Notes: a model not told the origin generated them from the letters alone. A stretch of DNA of 64,000 nucleotides from DASPKX01 sp035627835 (GCA_035627835.1 DASPKX010000152.1:62001-126000); one strand, 5' to 3'. Positions 14,694 through 23,119 are shown, numbered from the stretch's first letter. A program made the numbers and translations.

Positions 14694-17318
14694 TTAATTC
14701 CCGTTCGCCTGATTGTGGACTGCTGCCGTTTGCGTCGGTTGAACGCGCATCTTTTGAAATGGAGCTGATTCGATCACGCCAGCGAGCAACGCGGAGAAAC
14801 GGCCGCCGTTTGCTTCCATGCGGCTCACGATTTTGTCGATCGACTCGACGTCGTAGTGCTCAGGCCCGCGCCCGGTGGCGTAAGTGAGCAGCTTCTCGGT
14901 CAGGCAGCGGTAAAACTTGGTTTTGTGCGCCGTGGCGAGGATCTTCTTCAACTCGCTGACGCTGTTAAAAGATTCGCCGGTGGCGAGCTGCCCGGCAGCG
15001 TCGATGGTCTGGTTACGCTCCTTCTCGCGCCACATTCCGAGAGCGTTGAAGTTTTCAAAAGCGAGCCCGATCGGGTCCATGCGCGCATGGCAGGAGGAGC
15101 AGAGCGGCTTGTCGCGGTGCATGGCCAAGGCTTCGCGCAAGGTGGGCTCGTGGTCTTTAAAATCCTGCTCGGAGGCTTCAAGCGCAGGGATGTCGGGCGG
15201 CGGCGGAGGCGCGGGCGCGCCGAGAAAGTTTTCCAAAACGAACAACCCGCGTTTAACGGGCGAAGTGCGATCCGGGTTGGACGTGACAATGAGCGCGCTC
15301 CCGTGGGTCAGCACACCGCCGCGAGGATTCCCGGCAGGAAGAGTGACCTTGCGCAATTCTGGTCCCGTGATGTTGAGGTTGGTCAACCCGTAGTGTTTTG
15401 CGAGACGCTCGTTGAGGAAGGTGTAGTCGCTATCGATCATCTCGACGACTGGCTTGTCCTCGCGAACGATCGAAGCAAAGTACATCTCGGTTTCACGCTG
15501 AAGCGCGCTGCGCAATGGCCCATCCAATTCGAAATCGGGGAAATTAAAGCGGCGATTGCGCGGGCGCTGGCCAGCAGCCGCTGTGGCGTTTGTGGCCGGA
15601 GCTGAGTTGGTGGCGGCTTGAGCAATTTGATTGACCAGGTTGGTGCGAGCGGCAGCTTGCGCCGCGAACCGGGCGCGAAACTCTTCCATTTGGCGGCGCA
15701 TCTCGCGTTCCTGGCCGTTGTCGCGAGCGAGGATGACACGACCGTTCATGGCGATGCCTTCAACATCGCGCGTTTGGAGCCATTGGCCGGTGAAGTTGTT
15801 AATGAACTGGTCAGAGCGCGCATCAGCCAGCATGCGGCTGACCTCAGCGTTAAGGTTCTTACGGAGTTCACCACGTTCGGCGAGACTTAGAAGGCGCTCA
15901 TCAGGCATCGTGGACCACAGGAAGTGGGACAAGCGGGAGGCGAGGGAGAATTCATCCACAGCCGCAAAGTGACCGGTGGGGTCGCCTGCTGGCTCTTCCA
16001 ACCGGAACAGGAAGCGGGGAGAGGCGAGCACCGCAACCATCGCGTGAGCCACGCCTTCTTCAAACGTCTTTCCTTCCTGCTGGTAAACACTTTCGGCCAG
16101 AGTGGCTAAGCGCTCGACCGTTCTGGTGTCCACCGGGCGGCGGAAAGCTTTGCGGGCAAAGCTGCCGAGGACTTCGACAGCAAACGCTTTGCGTGATGCT
16201 GGGTCCGTGGGCGCCTGGCGCGGGAAAAAGCGAGCGTAATTCTTGGGCTCTTGCCAATGCTCCTTCTCCAGAGGACCGCGCAAAACGACCTCATGGAGAC
16301 GCATGTCGAGCGGCCACAGTTTTTTCTCCACCGGGGTGAGCGGCTTCAGTTCGAGGGTGAGTTCCTTCTCGGTTCCCTCCCATTTTTGCTCGAGGTTGAA
16401 ATTAAAGGTCTTGTTGTCGTGCCAGCCGAACTCCTGGGTGAGCAACTCGCGTCCATCGGCCTTGAAAGTAATCAAGCATTTGCCGGGGTCGTATTCGAAG
16501 TTGCCGTTGACCTCGAGACGGAGCTTCACCTGATAGGTGCCAGGCGCCTGGACTCGAGCTTTGGTGGAAACCTTGGCGGGTTCGTAGAACGAGAAGTTTT
16601 TGAACTGCTCCCGGTTGCCGCGGCCTCTCCCCTGCCCCGCGCGTGGCGGCTCGTCGCCTTCTGCGCGGAACTGGACGCCTGTGATCGTTTGCTCCGGAGC
16701 GACTTTTCCAACCTTGGGAACGGCGTCGTTTACGATCGTGCGGGCGGCGTCGAGATACTTTTCGAGGAGCATCGGCGAAACCGTCAGCACATCACCGATG
16801 TTGTCGAAGCCGTAGCCGGTGTCGTCTGGGGGGAATTCAACTTCGGCATCGAACTCGACACCCATCAGATCGCGGATGGTGTTCTGATACTCGACCCTGT
16901 TCAGGCGGCGAACGGTCACTCGGCCGGGGTCTGGATTGGCGGGATCAATGCCAAAGGCGCGCAGCTTGATCCATTGCTCGAGCTTTTCCTGGGACTCAGG
17001 AGCGAGCTTCGGCTTTTTCTGCGGCGGCATGAGGCCGGCGCGGACATTTTTCAGGACGTGATGCCATAGCTCCGGTTTAAGGAGTTCTTCGTCGGATTTG
17101 AATTCGTCGAAGGCAACTTCGCCCTTTTTCGTGCCATCCGCGTGGCAATCGAAACAATGGTCCCGCAGGATTGGCAGAATATCGCGCCGGAATTCCGCGG
17201 CGGCAGGATTCTCGGCAGCCGAAGCGGTGTGGGAGAGAAAGCCAAGTGCGACGCTTAACGCGGCCACGCGGAGCCGAAGCGTGAAACTCCCCGGCATCAG
17301 CTTCGTAAATCTGTTCAT
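14694..17318 (-). CDS. DUF1592 family cytochrome c-like exported protein
   Basis: An 874-residue protein of the DUF1587/DUF1592/DUF1588/DUF1585 type found in Planctomycetes and Verrucomicrobia. It begins with a signal peptide (MNRFTKLMPG, then a hydrophobic core ending SHTASA). A haem-binding CxxCH appears as CFDCH about 60 residues from the start, and a second CxxCH as CSSCH in the C-terminal third (followed by ARMDPIGLAFENF), consistent with haem c attachment. The middle includes a carbohydrate-binding-like beta region and an RPxx-rich DUF1592 core. The frame is open to 17420, but the ATG at 17318 gives the signal peptide. It pairs with the DUF1552 gene; a redox role in the periplasm is likely but unproven. 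Confidence 0.92.
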   Translation of the reverse strand: MNRFTKLMPGSFTLRLRVAALSVALGFLSHTASAAENPAAAEFRRDILPILRDHCFDCHADGTKKGEVAFDEFKSDEELLKPELWHHVLKNVRAGLMPPQKKPKLAPESQEKLEQWIKLRAFGIDPANPDPGRVTVRRLNRVEYQNTIRDLMGVEFDAEVEFPPDDTGYGFDNIGDVLTVSPMLLEKYLDAARTIVNDAVPKVGKVAPEQTITGVQFRAEGDEPPRAGQGRGRGNREQFKNFSFYEPAKVSTKARVQAPGTYQVKLRLEVNGNFEYDPGKCLITFKADGRELLTQEFGWHDNKTFNFNLEQKWEGTEKELTLELKPLTPVEKKLWPLDMRLHEVVLRGPLEKEHWQEPKNYARFFPRQAPTDPASRKAFAVEVLGSFARKAFRRPVDTRTVERLATLAESVYQQEGKTFEEGVAHAMVAVLASPRFLFRLEEPAGDPTGHFAAVDEFSLASRLSHFLWSTMPDERLLSLAERGELRKNLNAEVSRMLADARSDQFINNFTGQWLQTRDVEGIAMNGRVILARDNGQEREMRRQMEEFRARFAAQAAARTNLVNQIAQAATNSAPATNATAAAGQRPRNRRFNFPDFELDGPLRSALQRETEMYFASIVREDKPVVEMIDSDYTFLNERLAKHYGLTNLNITGPELRKVTLPAGNPRGGVLTHGSALIVTSNPDRTSPVKRGLFVLENFLGAPAPPPPPDIPALEASEQDFKDHEPTLREALAMHRDKPLCSSCHARMDPIGLAFENFNALGMWREKERNQTIDAAGQLATGESFNSVSELKKILATAHKTKFYRCLTEKLLTYATGRGPEHYDVESIDKIVSRMEANGGRFSALLAGVIESAPFQKMRVQPTQTAAVHNQANGN

Positions 17319-17391
17319 GAACAGCGTTCCCCAACTCCGACTGGCTACGGGTTTACTCAAGGAGGATGGCGGAGTCTGGCTTATGGCAGCA

Positions 17392-18471
17392 TTATGGCGC
17401 ATTCGTTTCCTTAGGCGCAATAGGTTCCGCAGCGTTCGAGGAGGCGGTGGCGGGATGGCGGAAGGACCGTTCCACCTTGTCGTTCGGGTCGGTTGAGACA
17501 GGCTGGTCGCGCCAGAGCCAACGCATCATCTCAGGGAAGATGGCGCCGCCTTGCTTCTGGCCATGGTTTCCGATGCCCCAGACGTAATTCAGCTCGTACC
17601 CTTTCTTTGTGAGGGCCTGCATGACACGCACGTTCTGGTGGAACCAATCACGATTGAGGTTGTCGGGGCGGCGATTGTCGTTGCGACCGTCCTGCATGAA
17701 AATGCGGAGAGGTTTCTTGTCACTTTGCTCAATGAGTTCGGGCCAGATGTGTTGGCCGCGGAGATCGGTGAAGCTGCCGACGAAGGTGATGACCTTGCGG
17801 AAGTGGTCAGGACGGAACCAGGCCACACCGAAGGCTGCGCAACCGCCAGAGCTGGAGCCCATGATGCCGTGGAGTTCCGGGTCGGGTGAAATGTTAAACT
17901 GTTTCTTCAGCTCGGGAAGGAGTTCATCAACGATCACACGGGCGTACTTATCGTTCGCAGGGTTGTATTCCTCGGCACGGTTCGAGGTGCGGTCACCCCA
18001 GTCGCGAGCGTGAGGCTCGGGCTGGTCTGGGCGTCGGCCAGGATTGATGAAGACGCCGAGCATCACGGGGATTTCGCGGCGGAAGATGAGGTTGTCGAGT
18101 ACGTTGTGGGCTTGAACGTCGCCAGGCTCAGCCATCATGGCGTGGCCGTCGTTGAAGACCATGAGCGCTGTGGGTTGCTTTGGGTCATACTGCGCAGGCA
18201 CATAGACCCAGTAGGTGTGATGGGTGCCGGGGAAGACCTGGCTGGGCAAGGTGCGGGCCTCAGTGAATTTGCCTTTGGGGACGCCTTCCATGCGCGTGGA
18301 GTCCGGCCCCAGGCGGTAATAAAGGTCGTTGGTGTTTGCGGGGCGTGGGCGGGTGGGAGGTTCAGCGGCGTAGATCGAGGCGAGTCCAACGAGAGCGGTC
18401 GTCAGGCAAAGGAGGAGCATGCGCATAATAGGGGTAATTTCGAGACGGATGCGGGGCGTCAGAGGTTTCAT
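17392..18471 (-). CDS. Secreted esterase (alpha/beta-hydrolase, esterase D/Fes type)
   Basis: An alpha/beta-hydrolase of about 359 residues with a hydrophobic leader (MRMLLLCLTTALVGLASIYA), so exported. The nucleophile elbow is GSSSGG (in GIMGSSSGGCAAF), with Asp candidates downstream and a C-terminal catalytic His in GNHGQKQGG, the layout of enterochelin-esterase / feruloyl-esterase-like enzymes. The start is ambiguous: ATG 18471 (used), or ATG 18426, which begins directly at the signal peptide. The frame is open to 18606 but crosses tandem 10-bp repeats, whose period is not a multiple of three, so a start there is unlikely. It lies upstream of the DUF1592 gene on the same strand (73-base gap). 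Confidence 0.88.
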   Translation of the reverse strand: MKPLTPRIRLEITPIMRMLLLCLTTALVGLASIYAAEPPTRPRPANTNDLYYRLGPDSTRMEGVPKGKFTEARTLPSQVFPGTHHTYWVYVPAQYDPKQPTALMVFNDGHAMMAEPGDVQAHNVLDNLIFRREIPVMLGVFINPGRRPDQPEPHARDWGDRTSNRAEEYNPANDKYARVIVDELLPELKKQFNISPDPELHGIMGSSSGGCAAFGVAWFRPDHFRKVITFVGSFTDLRGQHIWPELIEQSDKKPLRIFMQDGRNDNRRPDNLNRDWFHQNVRVMQALTKKGYELNYVWGIGNHGQKQGGAIFPEMMRWLWRDQPVSTDPNDKVERSFRHPATASSNAAEPIAPKETNAP

Positions 18472-18478
18472 GGGTTGT

Positions 18479-18518
18479 GTGTAAAAGCGTGTAAGATCGT
18501 GTATAAGCGTGTAAATGC
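18479..18518 (-). promoter_or_regulatory. Four tandem 10-bp repeats upstream of the esterase gene
   Basis: GTGTAAAAGC, GTGTAAGATC, GTGTATAAGC and GTGTAAATGC follow one another without gaps. On the gene's strand each unit ends in TACAC. The 10-bp period puts all copies nearly on the same face of the DNA helix, as expected for cooperative regulator binding. They end 8 bases before the ATG at 18471, so bound protein could block transcription or translation initiation. The function is inferred. Confidence 0.65.
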
Positions 18519-18571
18519 GATAGTTGGAGTTGAGTGGCATGTTTTTTGCGGGGAGCGGGATCACCCGACGC

Positions 18572-18608
18572 GGTTGACATGTAAGCGGATATGGTTGACA
18601 TGTCAACC
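18572..18608. promoter_or_regulatory. Operator-like palindrome with direct repeat
   Basis: GGTTGACATGTCAACC (18593-18608) is a perfect 16-bp palindrome. Its left half GGTTGACATGT also occurs at 18572-18582, 21 bases (two helical turns) away. The palindrome contains TTGACA on both strands. Read toward the esterase, TTGACA (18606-18601) is followed after 17 bases by TACATG, a weak -10-like box. This looks like a regulator site overlapping a promoter. Confidence 0.55.
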
Positions 18609-18682
18609 TGTTTGATGCAGGACAGCAGCGGCAGGTGCGCCGATTGGCGGTGCGGCAGTAGCCGCGGGAGGAGGAATTGTTC

Positions 18683-18774
18683 GGCTCCTACGGAGCCGGA
18701 TTTCGGAGGGCTTTTGACCCACAGGCTGCGCTGCGCTTGCCTGTGGGCTAGTATGTTCGGCCCCTTGCGGGGCC
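18683..18774. repeat. Three-hairpin dispersed repeat, copy C
   Basis: H1 is GGCTCC-TAC-GGAGCC (18683-18697). H2 is CCCACAGGC (18718-18726) with GCCTGTGGG (18739-18747). H3 is GGCCCC-TTGC-GGGGCC (18759-18774). The linker GCTAGTATGT between H2 and H3 is shared with copy B. H3 differs in both arms from copies A and B while keeping full pairing. Confidence 0.85.
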
Positions 18775-18834
18775 AAGGACAAGGCGGCCTGGGACAGGGC
18801 GCCCTTTGGTGACGTGCGAGCTAGTTGGGCTCTT

Positions 18835-18869
18835 GCAGCACGCCCGGTCGGGGGACCGGGCCTACCATC
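18835..18869. repeat. GC-rich inverted-repeat unit, copy 1
   Basis: GCAGCACGCCCGGTCGGGGG continuing to ACCGGGCCTACCATC. It contains the inverted repeat GCCCGGTC/GACCGGGC. A nearly identical unit with one G fewer in the loop lies 73 bases on at 18908-18941. Confidence 0.75.
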
Positions 18870-18907
18870 TCAAGTCATTTGATCGTGGCGCCGTTCTCTG
18901 GAACCTC

Positions 18908-18941
18908 GCAGCACGCCCGGTCGGGGACCGGGCCTACCATC
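18908..18941. repeat. GC-rich inverted-repeat unit, copy 2
   Basis: Second copy of the unit at 18835-18869, differing by one G in the loop. Conserved flanks (GCAGCAC on the left, CCTACCATC on the right) show that the unit is larger than the hairpin itself. Confidence 0.75.
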
Positions 18942-19019
18942 CTGGAAGACTTCCGGCACCCAATCCCCGTTATTGATCCTTCTGACGTCGGGTGCATGTC
19001 GGTTTGCGGGCTCAGCGGA

Positions 19020-19046
19020 GGTGACTTATGGTGAGATAAGTTCACC
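19020..19046 (+). promoter_or_regulatory. Hairpin directly before the dioxygenase ribosome-binding site
   Basis: Inverted repeat GGTGACTTAT (19020-19029), loop GGTGAG, and ATAAGTTCACC (19036-19046), with a single bulged base. The strong Shine-Dalgarno sequence GAGGAGG begins at the next base and the ATG is at 19064. It could be an operator or an RNA hairpin affecting access to the ribosome-binding site. Confidence 0.5.
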
Positions 19047-19063
19047 GAGGAGGAATTACCAGC

Positions 19064-19909
19064 ATGAGCGCGACGCTTGAAACGGCACCAGCAACACAAA
19101 CGTATGATCCGGCCAAGATCATGGGCGGCATCTATGGGGATGGCATTATTGGCCTAAAAGGGGCCTTCAGCCGCGAGTGGGTCCAGCAGCTTGGAGAGGA
19201 TATCGAAGTTTCATACCGGGAGGCGCTCCAACGCCCCGGTGGCGCCGTGGGCCGCGGGCCGAAGCGGCATTATGTCGAGATTCACCCCGAGGATATCCGG
19301 GGGTTTGTGGAGTTGGTGACGCATCCGTGGGTGATTGCGGTCTGCGAGAATATCCTAGGGCCGGAATACAAGATTGTGGAGATCGGGTTCGATGTGCCGA
19401 ATCCGGGAGCCATGGATCAGCCCTGGCACCGTGACTTTCCCGCGCCAGATGAAACATTGAGCGGCCGGCGGCTGAACTCGTTGGCGTTCAATGTGACCAC
19501 GGTGGATGTGTTTGAAGACATGGGGCCGTTCGAAATTGCACCGGGAACACAGTGGGATGTGCCGGATGACTTCGAGCATGGAATGTTTCCGCCCAAACGG
19601 CTTTACCAGCGGTACGAATCACTGGCGCAACGGAAGATGCCGAAGATGGGTGATATATCCGCTCGCTCAGCGCTGACCATCCACCGCGGGACTGCGAACC
19701 GCTCGAACAAGGCGCGGCCGGTGCTGGTTCTTGGTGTCGATGCGCCGGATGCCCGGAACTCCGAGAAGCACGATCTGCAGCTTACGAAGGAGTATTACGA
19801 GCAATTACCTTTCGAGCTTAAGCAACATCTGACCTGCCGATTGGTTGATAAGCTCGAGCCGATCGTGCAAGGGCACACGATCGAGGGGCTGATGATGGGC
19901 GAGGCTTAA
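19064..19909 (+). CDS. Phytanoyl-CoA dioxygenase (PhyH) family protein
   Basis: A 281-residue Fe(II)/2-oxoglutarate-dependent dioxygenase of the PhyH family. The metal-binding triad is visible: H122 and D124 in WHRDFP, and distal H207 in HRGTANRSNKARP, where R218 should bind 2-oxoglutarate. No signal peptide, so cytoplasmic. The start is supported by a strong GAGGAGG 10 bases before the ATG. PhyH proteins hydroxylate many substrates (acyl-CoA, ectoine, small metabolites), and the neighbours do not say which. It converges with the prepilin-like gene, with 13 bases between stops. Confidence 0.92.
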   Translation: MSATLETAPATQTYDPAKIMGGIYGDGIIGLKGAFSREWVQQLGEDIEVSYREALQRPGGAVGRGPKRHYVEIHPEDIRGFVELVTHPWVIAVCENILGPEYKIVEIGFDVPNPGAMDQPWHRDFPAPDETLSGRRLNSLAFNVTTVDVFEDMGPFEIAPGTQWDVPDDFEHGMFPPKRLYQRYESLAQRKMPKMGDISARSALTIHRGTANRSNKARPVLVLGVDAPDARNSEKHDLQLTKEYYEQLPFELKQHLTCRLVDKLEPIVQGHTIEGLMMGEA

Positions 19910-19922
19910 AGAGGCATGCCAC

Positions 19923-20720
19923 TCATTGCCGCGTAGGTTGGCGAGGATCCCAGAATTCGGAGTTAACCAAGCCTTTAGCGTTTCCGGAGGAGGGGTCGAC
20001 GGGAGGATTGATTGCCGCTCCCTTGCGAACCTCAGCATGGCCATCATTGAACACCACGACAGTGGCTCCGGTGTGGCGATTGGCATCGATTCCCTCGTAA
20101 AGCTTTGTTGAGCTTGCTTTGGAGTCCATGCACGAATTTGGCCACCAAAGACTGCTCCCCCATTGCGGTGGGTTGCCGTATGGTTGCTTATCCCCAATCA
20201 GCAGGTTTTCCGCAGGACTACGAACGCCGCTACGTTTAAAAAACTGATTAGGTTGGAAGGAGAAACCCGCGATTCGCAGCGCAGGGAGGCCGGCATAAGG
20301 ATGTGCGCCAAGAAAAAAACCGTTGTAGCCGTAGCCGACGTTGTGAGCATCAAACTTCCATTGCCAACGAATCCCGTTATCGACCCGGGGTCCCTTCAGA
20401 GCGGCACACCGGAAAAGGTTGCTCTGGTTTTGAGCGTAACCAACGATGGTAGTGCCCCACCAATTGGTAAGGATCTCCGCTGAGTGACTGACCCCGCTGT
20501 TACGATGCGCGGGAAAGACATCGTTATTGTCATCCGTGTACATCTGCATGAAGAGGCTGACCTGCTTCAGACTATTCATGCAGTGGGTCCGCTGGGCCTT
20601 GATTTTGGCCTTGGAGAGCGCCGGAAGGAGCATGCTCGCCAGGATGGCAATGATGGCGATGACGACCAGCAACTCGATGAGCGTGAAGCCCGTCTGGCCT
20701 GGGCGGCGTGAGATCTTCAT
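19923..20720 (-). CDS. Type II secretion/pilin-like protein with prepilin leader and H-x9-DG signature
   Basis: A 265-residue prepilin-like protein. The leader MKISRRPGQTG is followed by the class III prepilin cleavage site G|FTLIELLVVIAIIAILASML (cleavage after Gly11) and the usual hydrophobic helix. The C terminus has H-TGATVVVFN-DG, the H-x9-DG motif of the large family of such proteins in Planctomycetes and Verrucomicrobia. These families are numerous and their individual functions are unknown. The frame is open to 20816, but the ATG at 20720 begins directly at the leader. Confidence 0.92.
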   Translation of the reverse strand: MKISRRPGQTGFTLIELLVVIAIIAILASMLLPALSKAKIKAQRTHCMNSLKQVSLFMQMYTDDNNDVFPAHRNSGVSHSAEILTNWWGTTIVGYAQNQSNLFRCAALKGPRVDNGIRWQWKFDAHNVGYGYNGFFLGAHPYAGLPALRIAGFSFQPNQFFKRSGVRSPAENLLIGDKQPYGNPPQWGSSLWWPNSCMDSKASSTKLYEGIDANRHTGATVVVFNDGHAEVRKGAAINPPVDPSSGNAKGLVNSEFWDPRQPTRQ

Positions 20721-20854
20721 AAGCGTGGTGGGGCCGTTGTAGCGCCCTTGATTTGCTTTGTCATGGGCCGTTTGACCGCACAGGCGCGCGCCTCCTCTCT
20801 CGGGGTCCGCCCTCATTGCGTGGGGCGCAGGGCGAGGTATTTTTCCCGTGAACT

Positions 20855-21703
20855 ATGAAGAAGTCGCGTGGGTTTTGGTTCGGGATCGCGGCGCTGGCTG
20901 TCCTGGTGGGTTGCGCCACTGCTCCGATCACTGGTCGTCGTCAATTAAGCCTGGTCTCCGCCTCGCAGGAAATGCAGCTGGGACTTTCAAGCTTTGAGCA
21001 ACTTAAGAAACAAACTCCTGTAAGCCGGGATCCTGCGATTAATGCGCTGGTGCAGCGAGTGGGGCAGAAGATTGCTGCCGCCGCGGGAAATGATCTCCCG
21101 AACGCGCAGTGGGAATTCGTGGTTTTTGAGAGCAAGGAGGCGAATGCCTTTTGCCTGCCGGGTGGCAAGGTGGGAATTTTCACGGGAATCCTGCCTATCA
21201 CGCAGGATGAGGCTGGGCTGGCGACGGTGATGGGGCATGAGGTGGCGCACGCCACGGCGCGGCATGGCGCGGAGCGGATGAGCCAGGCGCTGGCGGCGGA
21301 AACGGGCGGGCAGTTGCTGGGTGTGGGTCTCTCCGGCGCGGACCCACGGTTGGCAGCGCTGGCGCCCGTCGTTTATGGATTGGGGACACAAGTGGGCGTT
21401 CTGCTGCCGTATAGCCGGAAGTTTGAGTCGGAGGCGGATCGCATCGGCCTGACTTACATGGCGCGGGCGGGTTATAACCCGGAGGAAGCGATCAATTTCT
21501 GGCAGCGGTTCTCGCAATACACTTCAGCCAAGGCAAGCTCGACTCCGAAGTTCCTGCGCACGCATCCGGTGGATGCGGATCGCATCCGCGGAATTCAGCA
21601 ATGGCTGCCGGAAGCGAAGGCTGCGTACCGGCCGGCGGGGAATGTGGGAAGCGCGCCGGGTTCGGCCACAGGGAGTGATGTGATTGGGCGGCAGCGGCGG
21701 TGA
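20855..21703 (+). CDS. M48 family metallopeptidase lipoprotein
   Basis: A 282-residue membrane-anchored Zn peptidase of family M48, resembling the outer-membrane-associated Oma1/LoiP/BepA-like group. It has a lipobox LVGC with lipidated Cys20, a zinc motif HEVAH (H128, E129, H132), and a third Zn ligand in FESEADR (E191). It likely works in periplasmic protein quality control. It is divergent from the prepilin-like gene, with 134 bases between the starts. Confidence 0.93.
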   Translation: MKKSRGFWFGIAALAVLVGCATAPITGRRQLSLVSASQEMQLGLSSFEQLKKQTPVSRDPAINALVQRVGQKIAAAAGNDLPNAQWEFVVFESKEANAFCLPGGKVGIFTGILPITQDEAGLATVMGHEVAHATARHGAERMSQALAAETGGQLLGVGLSGADPRLAALAPVVYGLGTQVGVLLPYSRKFESEADRIGLTYMARAGYNPEEAINFWQRFSQYTSAKASSTPKFLRTHPVDADRIRGIQQWLPEAKAAYRPAGNVGSAPGSATGSDVIGRQRR

Positions 21704-21718
21704 AGGGAAGAAGGCGAT

Positions 21719-21745
21719 CCGCAGATTGCGCAGATTTCGCAGATA
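21719..21745. repeat. Three tandem 9-bp CGCAGAT repeats
   Basis: CCGCAGATT, GCGCAGATT and TCGCAGATA follow in tandem, and another GCGCAGATTA occurs at about 21800-21809. They lie in the convergent gap after the M48 gene. Similar CGCAGATT runs are, from memory, common between genes in related genomes. Confidence 0.6.
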
Positions 21746-21808
21746 AAACAGGGATTTTGCACCCAACGCCACTCTGGGTTGGAACCTTGCGCGCATCCGA
21801 TGCGCAGA

Positions 21809-23053
21809 TTACAGCCAGCGGCGGAATAGGCCGCAGAAGTTGTCCACCCATTTTTCCATGAAGAAGCGGTTCTTGAACCGGATTGGATCGATGTGGGTGG
21901 ATTGGGCTAGATCGGCGTCAAACACCTGAGTTTGTTTCTGCGCGAACTCGCGATCCCAAACGTTAATGTTGCCTTCGTCGTTGATGTGAAATGAGCGGTC
22001 GTCGAAGTTGATGGAGCCGGTCGTTACCCATGCATCATCAACAATCATCACTTTGCAGTGATATTTGGTGGGGTTGAATTCGTAGAAGTCCACGCCAACA
22101 TCCATGAGATTGTCGAAGGTGGAGCGGGATGCGCGGCGGACCATGTTGAGCTTATGGCCCGAGGTGATGACCTGGATGCGAACGCCGCGCTTGGCGGCAG
22201 CTCGCAGGGCTTCGACCATTTCGTGGTCCGGGACGAAGTAGGAATGGGCAATGCGAATGGTTTTAGTGGCGTGCTGGATGCCTTGCATGTGGACTTCCCG
22301 CGCGCTGCGGCGGTTCTCGCGGAGACCGCTCACGAAGGAGTGGGCTGAGATCGAGCCAGCGTTGGTTAATGGCGGGAAGTAATCGGGGCCGGTCAGCTTT
22401 GGGCCGCGGACGTCGTGCCAGTTCGTTGTGAAGGCCGCCTGGATCTGCGCAACCATAGGCCCGAGAACCTTGAACTCCGTGTCGCGCCAAACTTCCTGCC
22501 GGTCACCGTCTCCATCCCATTCGTCCGCCACACAGATGCCGCCGATGAAGCCAACCTTGCCATCCACCACGAGGGTCTTGCGATGGGTGCGGTGGTTCCA
22601 CATCCAGAAGTTGTATGGGCGGATGCGATTGTAGATGCGGAAGTCCACGCCGCACTTGCGCATCTTTTGAATATCCCCGCTGCGAAGGCGGAGTGTGCCG
22701 AAACCATCCGCGATGCAGTGAACCTTCACGCCCGCACGGGCGCGCTCACAAAGAGCTTCGATGAATTGATCGCTGACTTTGCCAGAACGCCAGATGAAGT
22801 TCTCAAAGGTGATGCTGCGCTCGGCTTTGCGGATGGCATCGAGCATGGCGGGGAAATATTCGACGCCGTTGATAAGCTCGGTGATTTGGTTCCCCTCAAG
22901 GATGGGCTGGCCGGCGGCTTGCTCCATGTGCCGGCGGAACTCGGCATCGAGGACGGGCAGCTCCGGTTCAGCCGCAGACGAGCAAAGCGCTGCCCACCCG
23001 GCCGTGAATGCCAGTATGATGTAACGGAGAGCTTTCCAGGCCTGCTGCATCAA
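21809..23053 (-). CDS. Phospholipase D / cardiolipin synthase-like protein
   Basis: A 414-residue phospholipase D superfamily protein. It has two HKD motifs: HRKTLVVDGKVGFIGG in the first half and HCKVMIVDDAWVTTGSINFD in the second, each with a downstream G(G/S) loop as in bacterial cardiolipin synthases. The N terminus carries a signal peptide or single membrane segment (about 8-28, ending SSAAEP), so the catalytic part is probably periplasmic. Cardiolipin synthase or a periplasmic phosphodiesterase are both possible. Confidence 0.9.
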   Translation of the reverse strand: MMQQAWKALRYIILAFTAGWAALCSSAAEPELPVLDAEFRRHMEQAAGQPILEGNQITELINGVEYFPAMLDAIRKAERSITFENFIWRSGKVSDQFIEALCERARAGVKVHCIADGFGTLRLRSGDIQKMRKCGVDFRIYNRIRPYNFWMWNHRTHRKTLVVDGKVGFIGGICVADEWDGDGDRQEVWRDTEFKVLGPMVAQIQAAFTTNWHDVRGPKLTGPDYFPPLTNAGSISAHSFVSGLRENRRSAREVHMQGIQHATKTIRIAHSYFVPDHEMVEALRAAAKRGVRIQVITSGHKLNMVRRASRSTFDNLMDVGVDFYEFNPTKYHCKVMIVDDAWVTTGSINFDDRSFHINDEGNINVWDREFAQKQTQVFDADLAQSTHIDPIRFKNRFFMEKWVDNFCGLFRRWL

Positions 23054-23119
23054 AGGGGGAGCAAATTACGAAACTCCCGGTGAGCAGGCAAGGCGCTGAG
23101 GCATGTGCCTGGACTTTTC

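Larger units (their letters stand above)
18472..19063. other. Repeat-rich intergenic region between esterase and dioxygenase genes
   Basis: 592 bases with no credible gene. From left to right it holds four 10-bp tandem repeats, a direct repeat overlapping a 16-bp palindrome, three-hairpin repeat copy C, two copies of a GC-rich inverted-repeat unit, and a hairpin just before the dioxygenase ribosome-binding site. Each is listed separately. Confidence 0.8.
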
